A stretch of 64,000 nucleotides of DNA from Archangium violaceum Cb vi76 (GCF_000733295.1 NZ_JPMI01000214.1:22592-86591); one strand, 5' to 3'; positions 18,701-27,399 are shown, counted from the stretch's first letter. Notes: a model not told the origin generated them from the sequence alone. Program-made: numbers and translations.

Positions 18701-21157
18701 CTCGCCGTAGGCATCCGCCTCCGTCTTGTCGCCCACCTTCGTGCCCGGGCCGTGCGCCTCGAGCAGGCCGATCTGATCCGCCCGCACGTGCGATTCCTGC
18801 AGCGCGCGCTCCACCGCCCGTGCCTGTCCCTTGGGGTTGGGCGTGAGCAGGGTGGTGCCGCGCCCGTCACTGGAGAAGCCGATGCCGGAGATGACGGCGA
18901 GGATCTTGTCCTTCGACGCCTCCGCGTCCTCCAGCCGTTTGATCACCACCGCGCCGGCACCCTCGGCCGGGACGAAGCCGTCCGCGCGATCGTCGAAGGG
19001 GAAGGTGCCGCGCGGGGACAGGAAGCCGAGCACGGCCAGGGAGGCGGAGTACTCCGGCACCAGGTTGAAGGCCACGCCGCCGGCCACCACGATGTCGGCC
19101 TCGCGGTTGGCCAGCGACATCATCGCGGTGTGCACCGCGGCCAGGGAGCTGGCACAGGCCGCGTCCACCATCAGCACGCCGCCGGTGAAGTCGTGGATGG
19201 CGGCCAGCCGCGCCGCCACGGGCAGGCTGGAGTAGTACTGGGACGTGTTCTCATCCAGCGGGGGCAGCTTGCCCACCACGCGCTGGCGGACCGCGTCGAG
19301 CAGCGGGGTCACCTGCTCGGCGGACATGCCCTGGGCCCGCAGGGCCTCGGACGCCATGGTCAGGTAGCGCTCCAGGACGAAGCGCAGCTCGGTCTCGAAC
19401 TCCTTGGCACGCACCGGCAGCTGGCCCACCACCACCTGCACGCGCCGCCCGTTCCACCCACCGGGCTCGTAGCCCGCCTGTCCGAGCGCCTCCTCCGCCG
19501 CCTTGACGAAGAGGGGCACGGCCGGGTCGAGCGCCGCGGCCTGGTTGGGCGGCAGCCGGAGCCAGCGCGCATCCGGCGAGGGCAGCTCCACCGTACCGGC
19601 CAGCCGGGGCACCATCTCCTTGGGCCCCATGAGCGCGCCCAGCAGGTGCTGCGCGTCGAAGCGCGAGGTGGGGAGATCTCCAATGGCGTCCGCCTTGGAG
19701 ACGATGTTGGTCCACAGGGCCTGCGAGTCGGAGGCGCCCGGGGTGATGGCGCCCATGCCGACGATGGCGAACTTCTGGTTGGGCGGACGCACCGGGCGGA
19801 TGTCCGCCCACGTCTCATGAGACGGCGCGGGCCCGAGCAGCGCGTGGTAGGCGATGTTGCTCCACCCCAGCGAGCTGACGCCCACGTAGCTGCGCGGCGT
19901 CAGCTTCATGGGGCGGGTGAGGCACTCCAGCGAGCCCTCCGTCCCATGCCGCGGCGAGGTGAGGCCGGCCACGGGCGCGCGCACGCCTGCATGGAGCGAC
20001 AGCGCCGCGCGCATCACCGAGACGAGCCCGCTGGCCGCCTGCTGGAAGCCCACCTGCGGGGCCGCGGTGGAGAAGGTGAGGGGCTCGCCGCGCATGGCGT
20101 TGAGCGCGGCCTTGAGGCCGATGAGCTCCTGGTCCTCCAGGCCCGGGACGCCGCACGCCTGCACCTCCACGTGCCGCACCAGCTCCGCCTCGATTCCGGC
20201 CATGTCCAGACAGTTGCGCGCGGCCTTGTCCACCATGCGCGACAACCGCGAGAGGCCCTGCTTGAGGTTCACCTCGGCGCTCACGCCGTGCAGGACGGCG
20301 TAGATGCGCTGCTTGTCCGCCAGCGCGTCGTCCAGCCGGCACAGCACCAGGGCCACGGCGCCTTCACCGGGCAGCGTGCCCGAGGAGCGCCCATCCAGCG
20401 CGAGCAGCTCCTGCTCGGCCAGCCAGCCGCGGGCGGAGAGCATGCCGAAGGAGGAGGGGCTGAGCAGCGGGGACACCGCGCCCACCACCGCCACGTCACT
20501 GTGGCCGAGCTGCAGCGAGAGCGAGGCGAACTTCAGCGCCGCGAGCGAGGAGGCCGTCCCCGCGTCCACCGCGAGGTGCCCACCGCGCGTGTCCAGCAGG
20601 CCGGAGAGCCGGCCGGCCACGATGGTGGCCGTGGTGGGCACGGACTCGGGGGTGATGGGGGGGGCGTGCTGCGCGATGTAGCCATCCACCGCCTCCAGCA
20701 TGCGGGCATGGTCGCTCCGGCCCTGGAGGATGGCGGACAGGTGCTCGCGGAACTCCGGAGAGCGGATGCGGACCGTCTGGTCCACCTTCACGTCCACGCC
20801 CAGGCCGGTGGCGCCCAGGTAGATGGCGCAGCGGCCACCGGGGCTCTTGTCGGGGCCATAGCCCGCGTCCTGCGCCGCCTGCAGCAGCGTCAGGTGGAGC
20901 AGCCGCTCCATGCGGTGCATCTTCTCCACCTGGTTGGGCGGCAGGCGGAACTGCTTCCAGTCCTTGCCCTCCTCCGGGGCGAAGCCGCCCACCAGCGGAT
21001 GGCGCAGGCCGAGCCCCGCGCCCCACTCCGCCGGGGCCCGTGTCAGGGCACGCATCCCCTCCAGGGACTGGTTCATGAAACGCGACGGGGAGTCGGCGCC
21101 GGGCAGGCGGCACCCGAGCCCGATGATGGCCAGGGGGATGTGCGTGGAGGAGGTCAT
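15776..21157 (-). CDS. PfaA/HglE-like synthase subunit: pseudoKS-KS-KR-DH
   Basis: A 1793-residue type I iterative synthase. Residues 1-445 form a ketosynthase fold whose catalytic triad is lost: Cys is Thr201 (VDAGTASSL), and the two His positions read Gln333 (VEVQACG) and Phe (QVGF), so it is probably structural, like a chain-length factor. Residues 460-920 form an intact KS: C668 (VDAACASS), H802 (EAHGPGT), H841 (KSQIGHTSS). Residues 970-1480 are a reductase region with nucleotide site GGGRG (1190-1194) and S1364, Y1377. Residues 1505-1793 are a double-hotdog dehydratase with H1522 and D1706 (LLLDAAFQ). No ACP, ER or thioesterase is present. The ATG at 21157 overlaps the previous stop (ATGA), showing translational coupling. 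Confidence 0.9.
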   Translation of the reverse strand: MTSSTHIPLAIIGLGCRLPGADSPSRFMNQSLEGMRALTRAPAEWGAGLGLRHPLVGGFAPEEGKDWKQFRLPPNQVEKMHRMERLLHLTLLQAAQDAGYGPDKSPGGRCAIYLGATGLGVDVKVDQTVRIRSPEFREHLSAILQGRSDHARMLEAVDGYIAQHAPPITPESVPTTATIVAGRLSGLLDTRGGHLAVDAGTASSLAALKFASLSLQLGHSDVAVVGAVSPLLSPSSFGMLSARGWLAEQELLALDGRSSGTLPGEGAVALVLCRLDDALADKQRIYAVLHGVSAEVNLKQGLSRLSRMVDKAARNCLDMAGIEAELVRHVEVQACGVPGLEDQELIGLKAALNAMRGEPLTFSTAAPQVGFQQAASGLVSVMRAALSLHAGVRAPVAGLTSPRHGTEGSLECLTRPMKLTPRSYVGVSSLGWSNIAYHALLGPAPSHETWADIRPVRPPNQKFAIVGMGAITPGASDSQALWTNIVSKADAIGDLPTSRFDAQHLLGALMGPKEMVPRLAGTVELPSPDARWLRLPPNQAAALDPAVPLFVKAAEEALGQAGYEPGGWNGRRVQVVVGQLPVRAKEFETELRFVLERYLTMASEALRAQGMSAEQVTPLLDAVRQRVVGKLPPLDENTSQYYSSLPVAARLAAIHDFTGGVLMVDAACASSLAAVHTAMMSLANREADIVVAGGVAFNLVPEYSASLAVLGFLSPRGTFPFDDRADGFVPAEGAGAVVIKRLEDAEASKDKILAVISGIGFSSDGRGTTLLTPNPKGQARAVERALQESHVRADQIGLLEAHGPGTKVGDKTEADAYGEAYQSRGRDNPVPMGTLKSQIGHTSSASGLLGLIKTAFAVSEHFLPPMNGGEFPKADIPFDRLPISLSLEGRPWPVPREGRRYAGVSAFGLGGSNYHVILEEHDNAHRKPWTADPLSATASYPLPSRGLSAQRWRVDLVPLSLSSEKRYQLQGKKLLLVGDEPGLVAAFTRLLLGKGVRVATVSVAGITDAMEVERRVRRASEELGGADGVIDLGAFGPVEYFLTLGSARFGRRMAETTARWHGTGRAMYERLRDAKGRTACYVAVTSMGGDFGFVGDGGNVMGGSMSGFLKGMKQELPGAVIKTIDFEPRASHWVVAETVARELEEGSDRTEIGYMASRRFVVGLRRADFPKEGSQVLRRVDPSWVLLFSGGGRGAVFEVAKAVARLGPKVIVTGRTPAPTGDEPYLALDDTDFKTFEKEEMIRRKKADPTLTPVKFKEAFEPYERARELWRNLQEVYAQGLSIEYETCDFRNAADVRAMVDRVREYHGHIDGIVHGAMVEASKSLPDKTPGIVAATMEVKVLGLINLLEATRRDDLKLMMCFGSGAGRFGNKGQTDYSAANDLMSKCAMAYAHRARPHMRCVTIDWTAWESVGAAARNMDVVRSTGVSYITPAEGSYWFINELLLGRTEREVAIFEERLFREWPFLGASADGPDARTVYDDRGFLLVPSDYPMIDCVEQHGAETLVATRTFDLNTDPFVLQHQLDSVPIMPGTFGFEMLGEAAALFRPDLAVLRAENLRIETPLKFFKAPHGSKGKPVHITLTARVLKQQGDEVTLYVESASDLALGGRSDQTQRRIHQQGIYVLGPPPRHEPGNGKLPEALPGSRARSIFHLAKEPLYLGPLFCRAEWVYVGEIEVEGIIRAPRQREIFTHVARPRFQLDPLLLDAAFQVAANWDGHHNNLVSVPMGVEQLVRGRQRRLGESGHVKARMVKVEGDDVLYDFEVRGEDGALLLGGTGLWFRRLRRGERRSAEG

Positions 21158-22104
21158 CGCGGTGAGAGGCTCTTGACGAACGACTGCCAGGCGAGACGGG
21201 GAAGGGTGGGGGCGACGTCCTCGGTGGGCAGCGAGGCCATGCCGATGCCGCGCAACTCCAGCACGGGGATGCCGTCCTGGCCCAGGAGGTGGGCGTCGAA
21301 AGAAGCGAGCCCGCTGCTGGCGCCGCTCAGACGGGCGTCGCACATGAGGCGCTCGTCGCGCCGGGGCATGCGGAACCAGGTGGCCTCGGAGATGGCCATC
21401 TCGCGCGAGCCCTCGCCGGAGAAGGCGTACCAGAGCCACTTCACCATGTGCAGCGCGCCCTCCATGGCGGCGGGCGCCACCTGGATGCGGCTGGCGGGCA
21501 GCACCTTGGACAACACGCGCGGGTGGACGAGCCCACCCTGGATGCGGCCCAGCTCGCACAGCCGGGCCCAGGCGATGACCTGGAGCGACTCGGGCACATC
21601 TCCCTGTCCGCCCGCGGAAGTGTAGAGCTGCCGGCCGTTCTGGAGGTTCTCCGACTTGGGGGCCAGCATCTGCTGCTGCTGGGGCCAGGGCGCGGGCCCG
21701 TACGCGTGGGCGAACTGGAGCACGGCGCGGCAGACGGGGATGGGCTCCTCGGAGGCCTCCTCGTGCGCCGCGTTGGCGCTGGTGTTCACCACCTCCATGG
21801 ACAGGAAGACCGAGACCTCACCGTCCCCCTCGCGGCGGGCACGCCCCACCAGCCGCGCGGCGGACGAGGGCTGGGAGGCGCGCAGGAACCAGCGCACGTC
21901 CCTCATCCCCACCAGCACGCGGTCCGGGTACACGAGCGCGCCCACCTCGGCCAGGAACTCCAGCTCCATCGAGGCGGGCAGCGCCCGCATCTCCTCGTCG
22001 AGCTCCCGCGGCAGGTGCACGTCGCGCTTGGCGACCGCGCTCTCGCCGCGGAACACCTCGGAGACATCCTCCAGCAGGGGGTATTGGGAGGTATCGGGTT
22101 GCAC
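21154..22104 (-). CDS. Stand-alone dehydratase-like (double hotdog) protein in the synthase operon
   Basis: The 316-residue soluble protein has no strong family name, but its arrangement follows the DH domain at the end of the next gene: MELEFLAEVGALVYPDRVLVGMRDVRW matches the first hotdog helix and strand of that DH, and QVAPAAMEGALHMVKWLWY matches its second active-site helix. The catalytic residues are not the usual ones: no HxxxGxxxxP motif is visible, and the Asp position of the second half reads Glu (AAMEGALH). It is either a divergent dehydratase or isomerase, or a non-catalytic partner. GTG 22104 lies three bases after the upstream stop and its TGA overlaps the next ATG, so its amount is tied to the two large subunits. 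Confidence 0.65.
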   Translation of the reverse strand: MQPDTSQYPLLEDVSEVFRGESAVAKRDVHLPRELDEEMRALPASMELEFLAEVGALVYPDRVLVGMRDVRWFLRASQPSSAARLVGRARREGDGEVSVFLSMEVVNTSANAAHEEASEEPIPVCRAVLQFAHAYGPAPWPQQQQMLAPKSENLQNGRQLYTSAGGQGDVPESLQVIAWARLCELGRIQGGLVHPRVLSKVLPASRIQVAPAAMEGALHMVKWLWYAFSGEGSREMAISEATWFRMPRRDERLMCDARLSGASSGLASFDAHLLGQDGIPVLELRGIGMASLPTEDVAPTLPRLAWQSFVKSLSPR

Positions 22105-22107
22105 GGT

Positions 22108-25100
22108 CTAGCGGCCCTTCACGATCTTCTGGGCGAGCTCGCTCAGCGAGTGGATCGACTCCGTCTCCGGCGCGGCGAGGCCCAGGTGCGAGGACATGGA
22201 CTCGGCCAGCTTGCGCAGCTCCCCGTCCTTCACTCCGGCCTGCCGGAGATCCAGGGTGAGGAGCGCGTCGCGGACGGAGCGCGGACCGCCGTTTCCGGAG
22301 CGCTTCGCGGGCGGCTCGGAAATGGGAGCGGGGGCGGGGGCCCGCGCGGGGGCGGCGGCGGCCCGTGCGGGCGCGGCGGGGGCGCCCGTGCTCTGAATGC
22401 GCTCGACGATGTGCTCGATGACCTTGCGCAGGGTGTTGAAGTCACGCAGGGCGCGGCTGGGATCTCTCGTGACGCCGAAGGCCTCGCGGGTGCGCGCGAA
22501 GATGTCCACCTGCTTGACGGTGTCGATGCCGAGGTCCGCCTCGAGGTCGAGGTCGAGCTCCAGCATGTCCTCGGGATAGCCCGTCTTCTCCACCACGTTG
22601 CGCATCAGCGCTTCGCGCACCTGCTCGAAGAGATCCAACGAGGCGGCGATGGTGGAGGTGGGCATCGCCGGGGAAGCGGCCGGAGCCGGAGCGGGGGCCG
22701 GAGCCGCCGGAGCGGGCCGGGCCGCCACGGGGGCGGGAGCCGGAGCGGGCGCGGCGGCCTGGGCGGAGCCACCGCCGGTGGTGAGGATGCGCTCGACGAT
22801 GTGCTCGACGACCTTGTTCAGCGTGTTGAAGTCACGCAGGGCGCGGTTGGGATCTCTCGTGACGCCGAAGTGCTCGCGGGTGCGCGCGAAGATGTCCACC
22901 TGCTTGACGGTGTCGATGCCGAGATCCGCCTCGAGATCGAGGTTCATCTCCAGCATGTCCTCCGGGTAGCCCGTCTTGGCCACCACGGTGTCCAGCAGCA
23001 CGCGGCGGACCTCCTCCTCCAGCGCGATGGACTTCTGCACCGTGGTCACCTGCGGGGCGGCCGGAGCGGGCTCGGCGGGAGGCGCCTTCGTGGGGGCGGG
23101 GGTGCTGGCCACCGCGGCCTGGCCCGTGCGCAGCTGCTCCACGAGCGAGATGATGGCCTCGAACGTGCGCAGGTTCTCCGGCTGGGCCACCGAGGCGTCC
23201 ACGCCGAACTCGCGGCCCAGGGCGATGGCCACCTTCAAGGCGGAGGCGGGCTCGAGCACTCCCTCGAGGGGCAGTTGCAGCAGCGCCTGTTCCACCTCGG
23301 CCGTGGCGGCCGTGGCGTCCTCCGAGAGCTGGCCGACGCCATTCACGAATGAATATCCCACCACGCGCTTGAACTGTTCCATGTCACCTACCTTGGGATG
23401 AATCGATGCGATGGCGCCATGCTGCTTGCCCTTGAGGATCTCCCGGGTGAACTGGGTGAGAGACCACTTGGGGCCTGCCTCGATGAAGATGCGGGCGCCT
23501 TGGTTGTGGGCCTCGCCGATGGCCTGGCGCAGGCGCACGGGCTCGACGAACTGGCTGATGAGGAACGATGGGTACTCACGCAGCGGCCGGCCGCCATACT
23601 CCGCCGCGTCGATGGTCGAGATGAGGCGCACCGCCGGAGCGTGGAAGGTCAGCCCCTCCAGCACCTTCAGGTAGGCGGGGCGCGCCGCGCCGATGAGCTC
23701 CGAGTGGTAGCCGTGGGAGACGGCGAGCACGGTGCACTCGATGCCCCGGGCGGTGCAGCGCTCCACCAGGCCGGGCAGGGCGTTGCGGTCCGCGGACACG
23801 ATGCAGGCGCGCGGCCCGTTGTCCGCCGCGAGGGTGGCGTAGCCGGGCAGGCCCTCGATGAGGGCGGGGACCTCCTCGGAGGGGCACGCGAGCGCGGCCA
23901 TCTGCCCGGGGTCCTCGGTGGGCATCTCCAGCACGGCCACGGTGCGCGAGTGGATGGCGTGCAGTCCCTCCTCGAGGGAGAGGCTGCCCGCGGCGACCAG
24001 GGCGGCCAGCTCGCCCGCGCTCTGGCCGATGACCATGTCCGCGTGGATGCGGTGGGCCGCCAGCAGCCGGTAGAGGGCCACGTTGACCAGGAAGACGGCC
24101 GCGTGGATGTCCTCGTCGTTCTGCCGGTAGTTCTTCGCGTCCTCCGTGTAGAAGCTGCTCGTCAGCGTGCGGCCGGTGAGGCGCAGGTAGACGCGGTCCG
24201 CTTCCTCCAGCGTCCGGGCCACCACGGGGTAGGCGCGGGCGAGCGGGCGCAGCATGTTGGCGTACTGGCCGCCCTGGCCGGGGAAGGTGACGGCCACCTT
24301 GGCGCCGCGCAGGGGCGCGTCCGGGCCCGCCGCGAAGATGCCGGACTGGCCCAGCGGCTCCGTGTCTCCGCCCGCCTCCAACGTCTTGCGCAGGAAGTCG
24401 CGCTTCTTGCGCAGCTCGTCGCGGGTGCGCGCGGTGATGGCCACGCGCCAGGGGCCCTCGGACGTCTGGCGCGTGTCCTCCAGCGGGCCCTGCTGCTCGC
24501 ACAGGGCGTTGAGCTGCTCCAGGCACGCGCGCGCGTCCGCGCCCGCCACGGCGACGAGCTTCGGGTCTCCCTCCGCCGGCTCGCTCTCCTTCTTGTCCGG
24601 ACGCGAGGGCGGCCCCTTGTACTCCTCGAGGATGGCGTGGAAGTTGGAGCCGCCGACGCCGAAGGAGCTGACACCGGCGCGGCGCGGGGCTCCACCCGCG
24701 GGGGCGGGCCACTCGCGGTTGTCCGTCACCACCTCGATGCCCTGGGGAATCTTCGGGTTGCGCGGCTCGCTCTTGAGGGAGCGCGGGATGATGCGCTCCT
24801 GCATGGCGCGGGTGACCTTGATCATCCCGGCCGCGCCGGCCGCGGCGTTGAGGTGGCCGATGTTGGACTTCACCGAGCCGATGAGGATGGGGCGGGTGCG
24901 GCCCTCGCTGTAGGCGTTGTGGGTGGACTTGGTCTCCACCACGTCACCCAGCGCGGTGCCGGTGCCGTGGCACTCCACGTAGTCCACGCTGGCGGGAGGC
25001 ACGTTGGCGGCGGCCAGGGCGCGGCGCATGGCGAGCGTCTCGCCCATCTCGCTGGGGGGCAGCACGGAGCGGCCCTTGCCGTCGCTGGAGCCGGCGATGG

Positions 25101-27399
25101 AGCGGATGACGGCGTGGATGCGGTCCTTGTCGCGCTCGGCGTCCGACAGCCGCTTGACCACGAGGATGCCGGCGCCCTCGCCGGGGACGAAGCCGTCCGC
25201 CTGGGCGTTGAAGGGCTGGCTGCCCTTGGCGGACAGGGCGTTGAAGCGGCAGCCGGCGATGAAGAACTCGGGGGACATGTCGGCCCAGACGCCACCGGTG
25301 AGTACCACGTCCGCCTCACGGTGTTGCAGCATCTTCCAGGCGCCGTGGAGCGCGGCCAGCGAGCTGGCACAGGCCGAGTCCATCACCATGTGCGGCCCGT
25401 GGAAGTCGTAGAGCGCGGAGATGCGGCCGGCGTTGAGGCTGCCCAGGTAGCCGGTGAGGCTGTCCTCGCTGATGGGCGGCAGGCCCGCCTTGTAGCGCTC
25501 CTCGGCGTTGCGCAGGATGAGGCCGCGCAGCTCCTCGGGCAGGCCGGACTTCTCCATCGTCTCGCGCAGCTCCCGGGCGAACTCGGCCCAGCGCACGCGC
25601 GTGTCCGCGAGGAACTTGATGCCCTGGTACGGCAGGAAGCCCAGCGCCAGCGCCACCCGGTCCCGGTTCCACTTGTCCGGCGAGTACCCCGCGTCCTGGA
25701 GGGCCTGCTCGGCGCTCAGCAGCGTCACCACGTGCGAGGGATCCAACGAGGCCCAGGCCGCGGGGGGAATCCGCATCTCCATCGTCGGCGTGGGGAGCTC
25801 ATCCAACCAGCAGCCCAGCTTCGTGTACGTCCGGTCCTTGCGGTCCGGGTGGTGGTAGCGCTCCACCTTCCAGCGATCCCTGGGCACCTCGCGCGTGGCG
25901 TCCTGGCCCTCGAGCAGCCGCTTCCACAACGCCTGGATGGTGTTGGCGCCGGGGAACATGCCACCCATGCCGACGATGGCCAGCGGCTCGCTCTGGCGCT
26001 GGCGGGGGGTGGTCTTGCGCTCGGTGCCGGGCTGCCAGGCCTCCAGCACCGCGTGGAAGTTGTTGCCGCCGAAGCTGAAGGAGCTGACGGCCGCGCGCGG
26101 CAGGGTGCCAGCGCGGAACTGCTGCGCCTTGCGGGGGATGAAGAAGGGCGTGCGCTCCAGCTCCAGCTTCGGGTTGACGCGCTCCACGCCCGGCTGGGGC
26201 GGAATCTGCCCGTGGTGCAGCGCGAGCACGGCCTTGAGGAGTCCGGCGCCGCCCGCGCCCGCGCGCAGGTGGCCGATGTTGGCCTTCACCGAGCCGAGCG
26301 CGATGGAGCCCGGCGCGCCCGAGTACACGCTGGCCAGCGCCTGCACCTCACTGACGTCGCCCACCGGCGTGCCCGTGGCATGGCACTCCACGTACTGGAT
26401 GGAGTCCGGCGACAGCCCCGCGTCCTCGATCGCACGGCGCATGGCGAGCGCCTGGCCCTCGCGCCGGGGCGCCACCAGCGACTTGCCCCGCCCGTCCGAC
26501 GAGCCGCCCACGCCGCGCAGCACCGCGTAGATGGTCTCCCCATCCCGCTCCGCGTCCTCCAGCCGCTTGAGGGCGAACAGCGTCACGCCCTCGCCCAGCA
26601 GCGTGCCGTCACACTCGTCCGAGAAGGGCCTCACGTGGCCCTTGTGGGACAGCCCGCCCAGCTTGGAGAAGGCGATGAACTCCAGCGGCGTCAGCATCTC
26701 GCTCACGCCGCCGGCCACCGCCAGGTCGAACTCGCCGTCGCGCAGCCCGCGCACCGCCAGGTCCAGCGCCGCCAGCGAGGACGAGTACCCCGCGTCCACC
26801 GAGTAGTGCAGGCCCTTGAGATCGAACTGCATGTTGATGCGGCCCACGGCCACGCTGGCCGAGGAGCCCACCACGTTGTCGTCGCTGCACTCCTTGAGGC
26901 GCGAGCGCACCCGCTGGGCGGTGACCTCGAGCAGCTCCTGCTGCCGGGTGGCGGGCAGCGCGTGGAACTCGTCCGTGGAGCGCACCGCGTCCAGCATGTC
27001 CTCCAGCCGGACGTGCATGCCGCTGTCGCGCTGCCATCCCAGGCTGGTGGCCCCGAGGATGATGCCGGTGGTGTCCCGGGGCAGCACGCGCACCTCGGAG
27101 AGCGCCTGGGTACCCGCCTCGAGGACCATCCACTGGAAGGGGTTGACCTGCTGGGCGTCCGCGGGGGTGACCTTGTACTTGCGCCAGTCGAAGACGAAGT
27201 CGTGGATGAAGCCGCCCAGCTCCGCATGGGCCCGGTCCGGCATGGTGCGGTCCGGGTGGAAGTAGAGCGAGTGGTCCCACGCGCGCGCGGGCACCTTCGA
27301 GAGGGACACCCTGCCCGTGGAAACGCTGGCCCAGAAGTCGGAGACGCGGAGGGCGTTCGGCAGGACGCAGCCCAATCCTACCACGGCGATGGCATCCAT
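22108..27399 (-). CDS. PfaA/HglE-like synthase subunit: pseudoKS-KS-AT-ACP-ACP
   Basis: A 1763-residue first subunit of an iterative lipid or polyketide synthase. Residues 1-455 are a KS fold with both His kept (H340, H377) but Tyr205 in place of the catalytic Cys (DAGYSSSL). Residues 470-925 are an intact KS (C677, H811, H849). Residues 1030-1330 are an acyltransferase (GQSAG, S1127; H1229). A degenerate carrier-like segment lies near 1370-1425, followed by ACP1 (1455-1540), ACP2 (1585-1670), separated by Ala/Pro linkers, and a last helical remnant to 1763. Both ACPs read LGIDTVKQ, with Thr1497 and Thr1627 where Ser is normally phosphopantetheinylated. The ATG at 27399 starts MDAIAVVGLGC. 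It heads a four-gene operon. Confidence 0.9.
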   Translation of the reverse strand: MDAIAVVGLGCVLPNALRVSDFWASVSTGRVSLSKVPARAWDHSLYFHPDRTMPDRAHAELGGFIHDFVFDWRKYKVTPADAQQVNPFQWMVLEAGTQALSEVRVLPRDTTGIILGATSLGWQRDSGMHVRLEDMLDAVRSTDEFHALPATRQQELLEVTAQRVRSRLKECSDDNVVGSSASVAVGRINMQFDLKGLHYSVDAGYSSSLAALDLAVRGLRDGEFDLAVAGGVSEMLTPLEFIAFSKLGGLSHKGHVRPFSDECDGTLLGEGVTLFALKRLEDAERDGETIYAVLRGVGGSSDGRGKSLVAPRREGQALAMRRAIEDAGLSPDSIQYVECHATGTPVGDVSEVQALASVYSGAPGSIALGSVKANIGHLRAGAGGAGLLKAVLALHHGQIPPQPGVERVNPKLELERTPFFIPRKAQQFRAGTLPRAAVSSFSFGGNNFHAVLEAWQPGTERKTTPRQRQSEPLAIVGMGGMFPGANTIQALWKRLLEGQDATREVPRDRWKVERYHHPDRKDRTYTKLGCWLDELPTPTMEMRIPPAAWASLDPSHVVTLLSAEQALQDAGYSPDKWNRDRVALALGFLPYQGIKFLADTRVRWAEFARELRETMEKSGLPEELRGLILRNAEERYKAGLPPISEDSLTGYLGSLNAGRISALYDFHGPHMVMDSACASSLAALHGAWKMLQHREADVVLTGGVWADMSPEFFIAGCRFNALSAKGSQPFNAQADGFVPGEGAGILVVKRLSDAERDKDRIHAVIRSIAGSSDGKGRSVLPPSEMGETLAMRRALAAANVPPASVDYVECHGTGTALGDVVETKSTHNAYSEGRTRPILIGSVKSNIGHLNAAAGAAGMIKVTRAMQERIIPRSLKSEPRNPKIPQGIEVVTDNREWPAPAGGAPRRAGVSSFGVGGSNFHAILEEYKGPPSRPDKKESEPAEGDPKLVAVAGADARACLEQLNALCEQQGPLEDTRQTSEGPWRVAITARTRDELRKKRDFLRKTLEAGGDTEPLGQSGIFAAGPDAPLRGAKVAVTFPGQGGQYANMLRPLARAYPVVARTLEEADRVYLRLTGRTLTSSFYTEDAKNYRQNDEDIHAAVFLVNVALYRLLAAHRIHADMVIGQSAGELAALVAAGSLSLEEGLHAIHSRTVAVLEMPTEDPGQMAALACPSEEVPALIEGLPGYATLAADNGPRACIVSADRNALPGLVERCTARGIECTVLAVSHGYHSELIGAARPAYLKVLEGLTFHAPAVRLISTIDAAEYGGRPLREYPSFLISQFVEPVRLRQAIGEAHNQGARIFIEAGPKWSLTQFTREILKGKQHGAIASIHPKVGDMEQFKRVVGYSFVNGVGQLSEDATAATAEVEQALLQLPLEGVLEPASALKVAIALGREFGVDASVAQPENLRTFEAIISLVEQLRTGQAAVASTPAPTKAPPAEPAPAAPQVTTVQKSIALEEEVRRVLLDTVVAKTGYPEDMLEMNLDLEADLGIDTVKQVDIFARTREHFGVTRDPNRALRDFNTLNKVVEHIVERILTTGGGSAQAAAPAPAPAPVAARPAPAAPAPAPAPAASPAMPTSTIAASLDLFEQVREALMRNVVEKTGYPEDMLELDLDLEADLGIDTVKQVDIFARTREAFGVTRDPSRALRDFNTLRKVIEHIVERIQSTGAPAAPARAAAAPARAPAPAPISEPPAKRSGNGGPRSVRDALLTLDLRQAGVKDGELRKLAESMSSHLGLAAPETESIHSLSELAQKIVKGR
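22397..22571 (-). repeat. ACP-coding tandem repeat, second unit
   Basis: This stretch encodes the core of ACP2 and matches the ACP1 stretch at 22790-22963 with well over 90% identity across about 175 bases, including silent positions. The two are direct repeats 393 bases apart, separated by Ala/Pro linker codons. Such close identity suggests recent duplication or ongoing gene conversion. Confidence 0.9.
22790..22963 (-). repeat. ACP-coding tandem repeat, first unit
   Basis: This stretch encodes the core of ACP1 and is the partner of the repeat at 22397-22571. The protein difference over the core is a handful of residues, for example EHFG versus EAFG and PNRAL versus PSRAL. Confidence 0.9.

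Noticed and set aside
15503..21625. A 2040-codon open frame on the plus strand, antisense to the synthase gene
   Set aside because: It is rich in Arg, His, Gly and Gln, lacks domains or a ribosome binding site, and lies opposite well-defined KS, KR and DH domains; it is a by-product of high GC at third positions.
22397..22963. Repeats taken as a CRISPR or minisatellite
   Set aside because: There are only two units, in frame, and they encode ACP domains.
15100..27399. Assignment as a standard EPA/DHA (Pfa) synthase
   Set aside because: No enoyl reductase, no long ACP array, no AGPAT domain, and two KS pairs with inactive first members; the order does not fit the known Pfa1-3 plan of myxobacteria.
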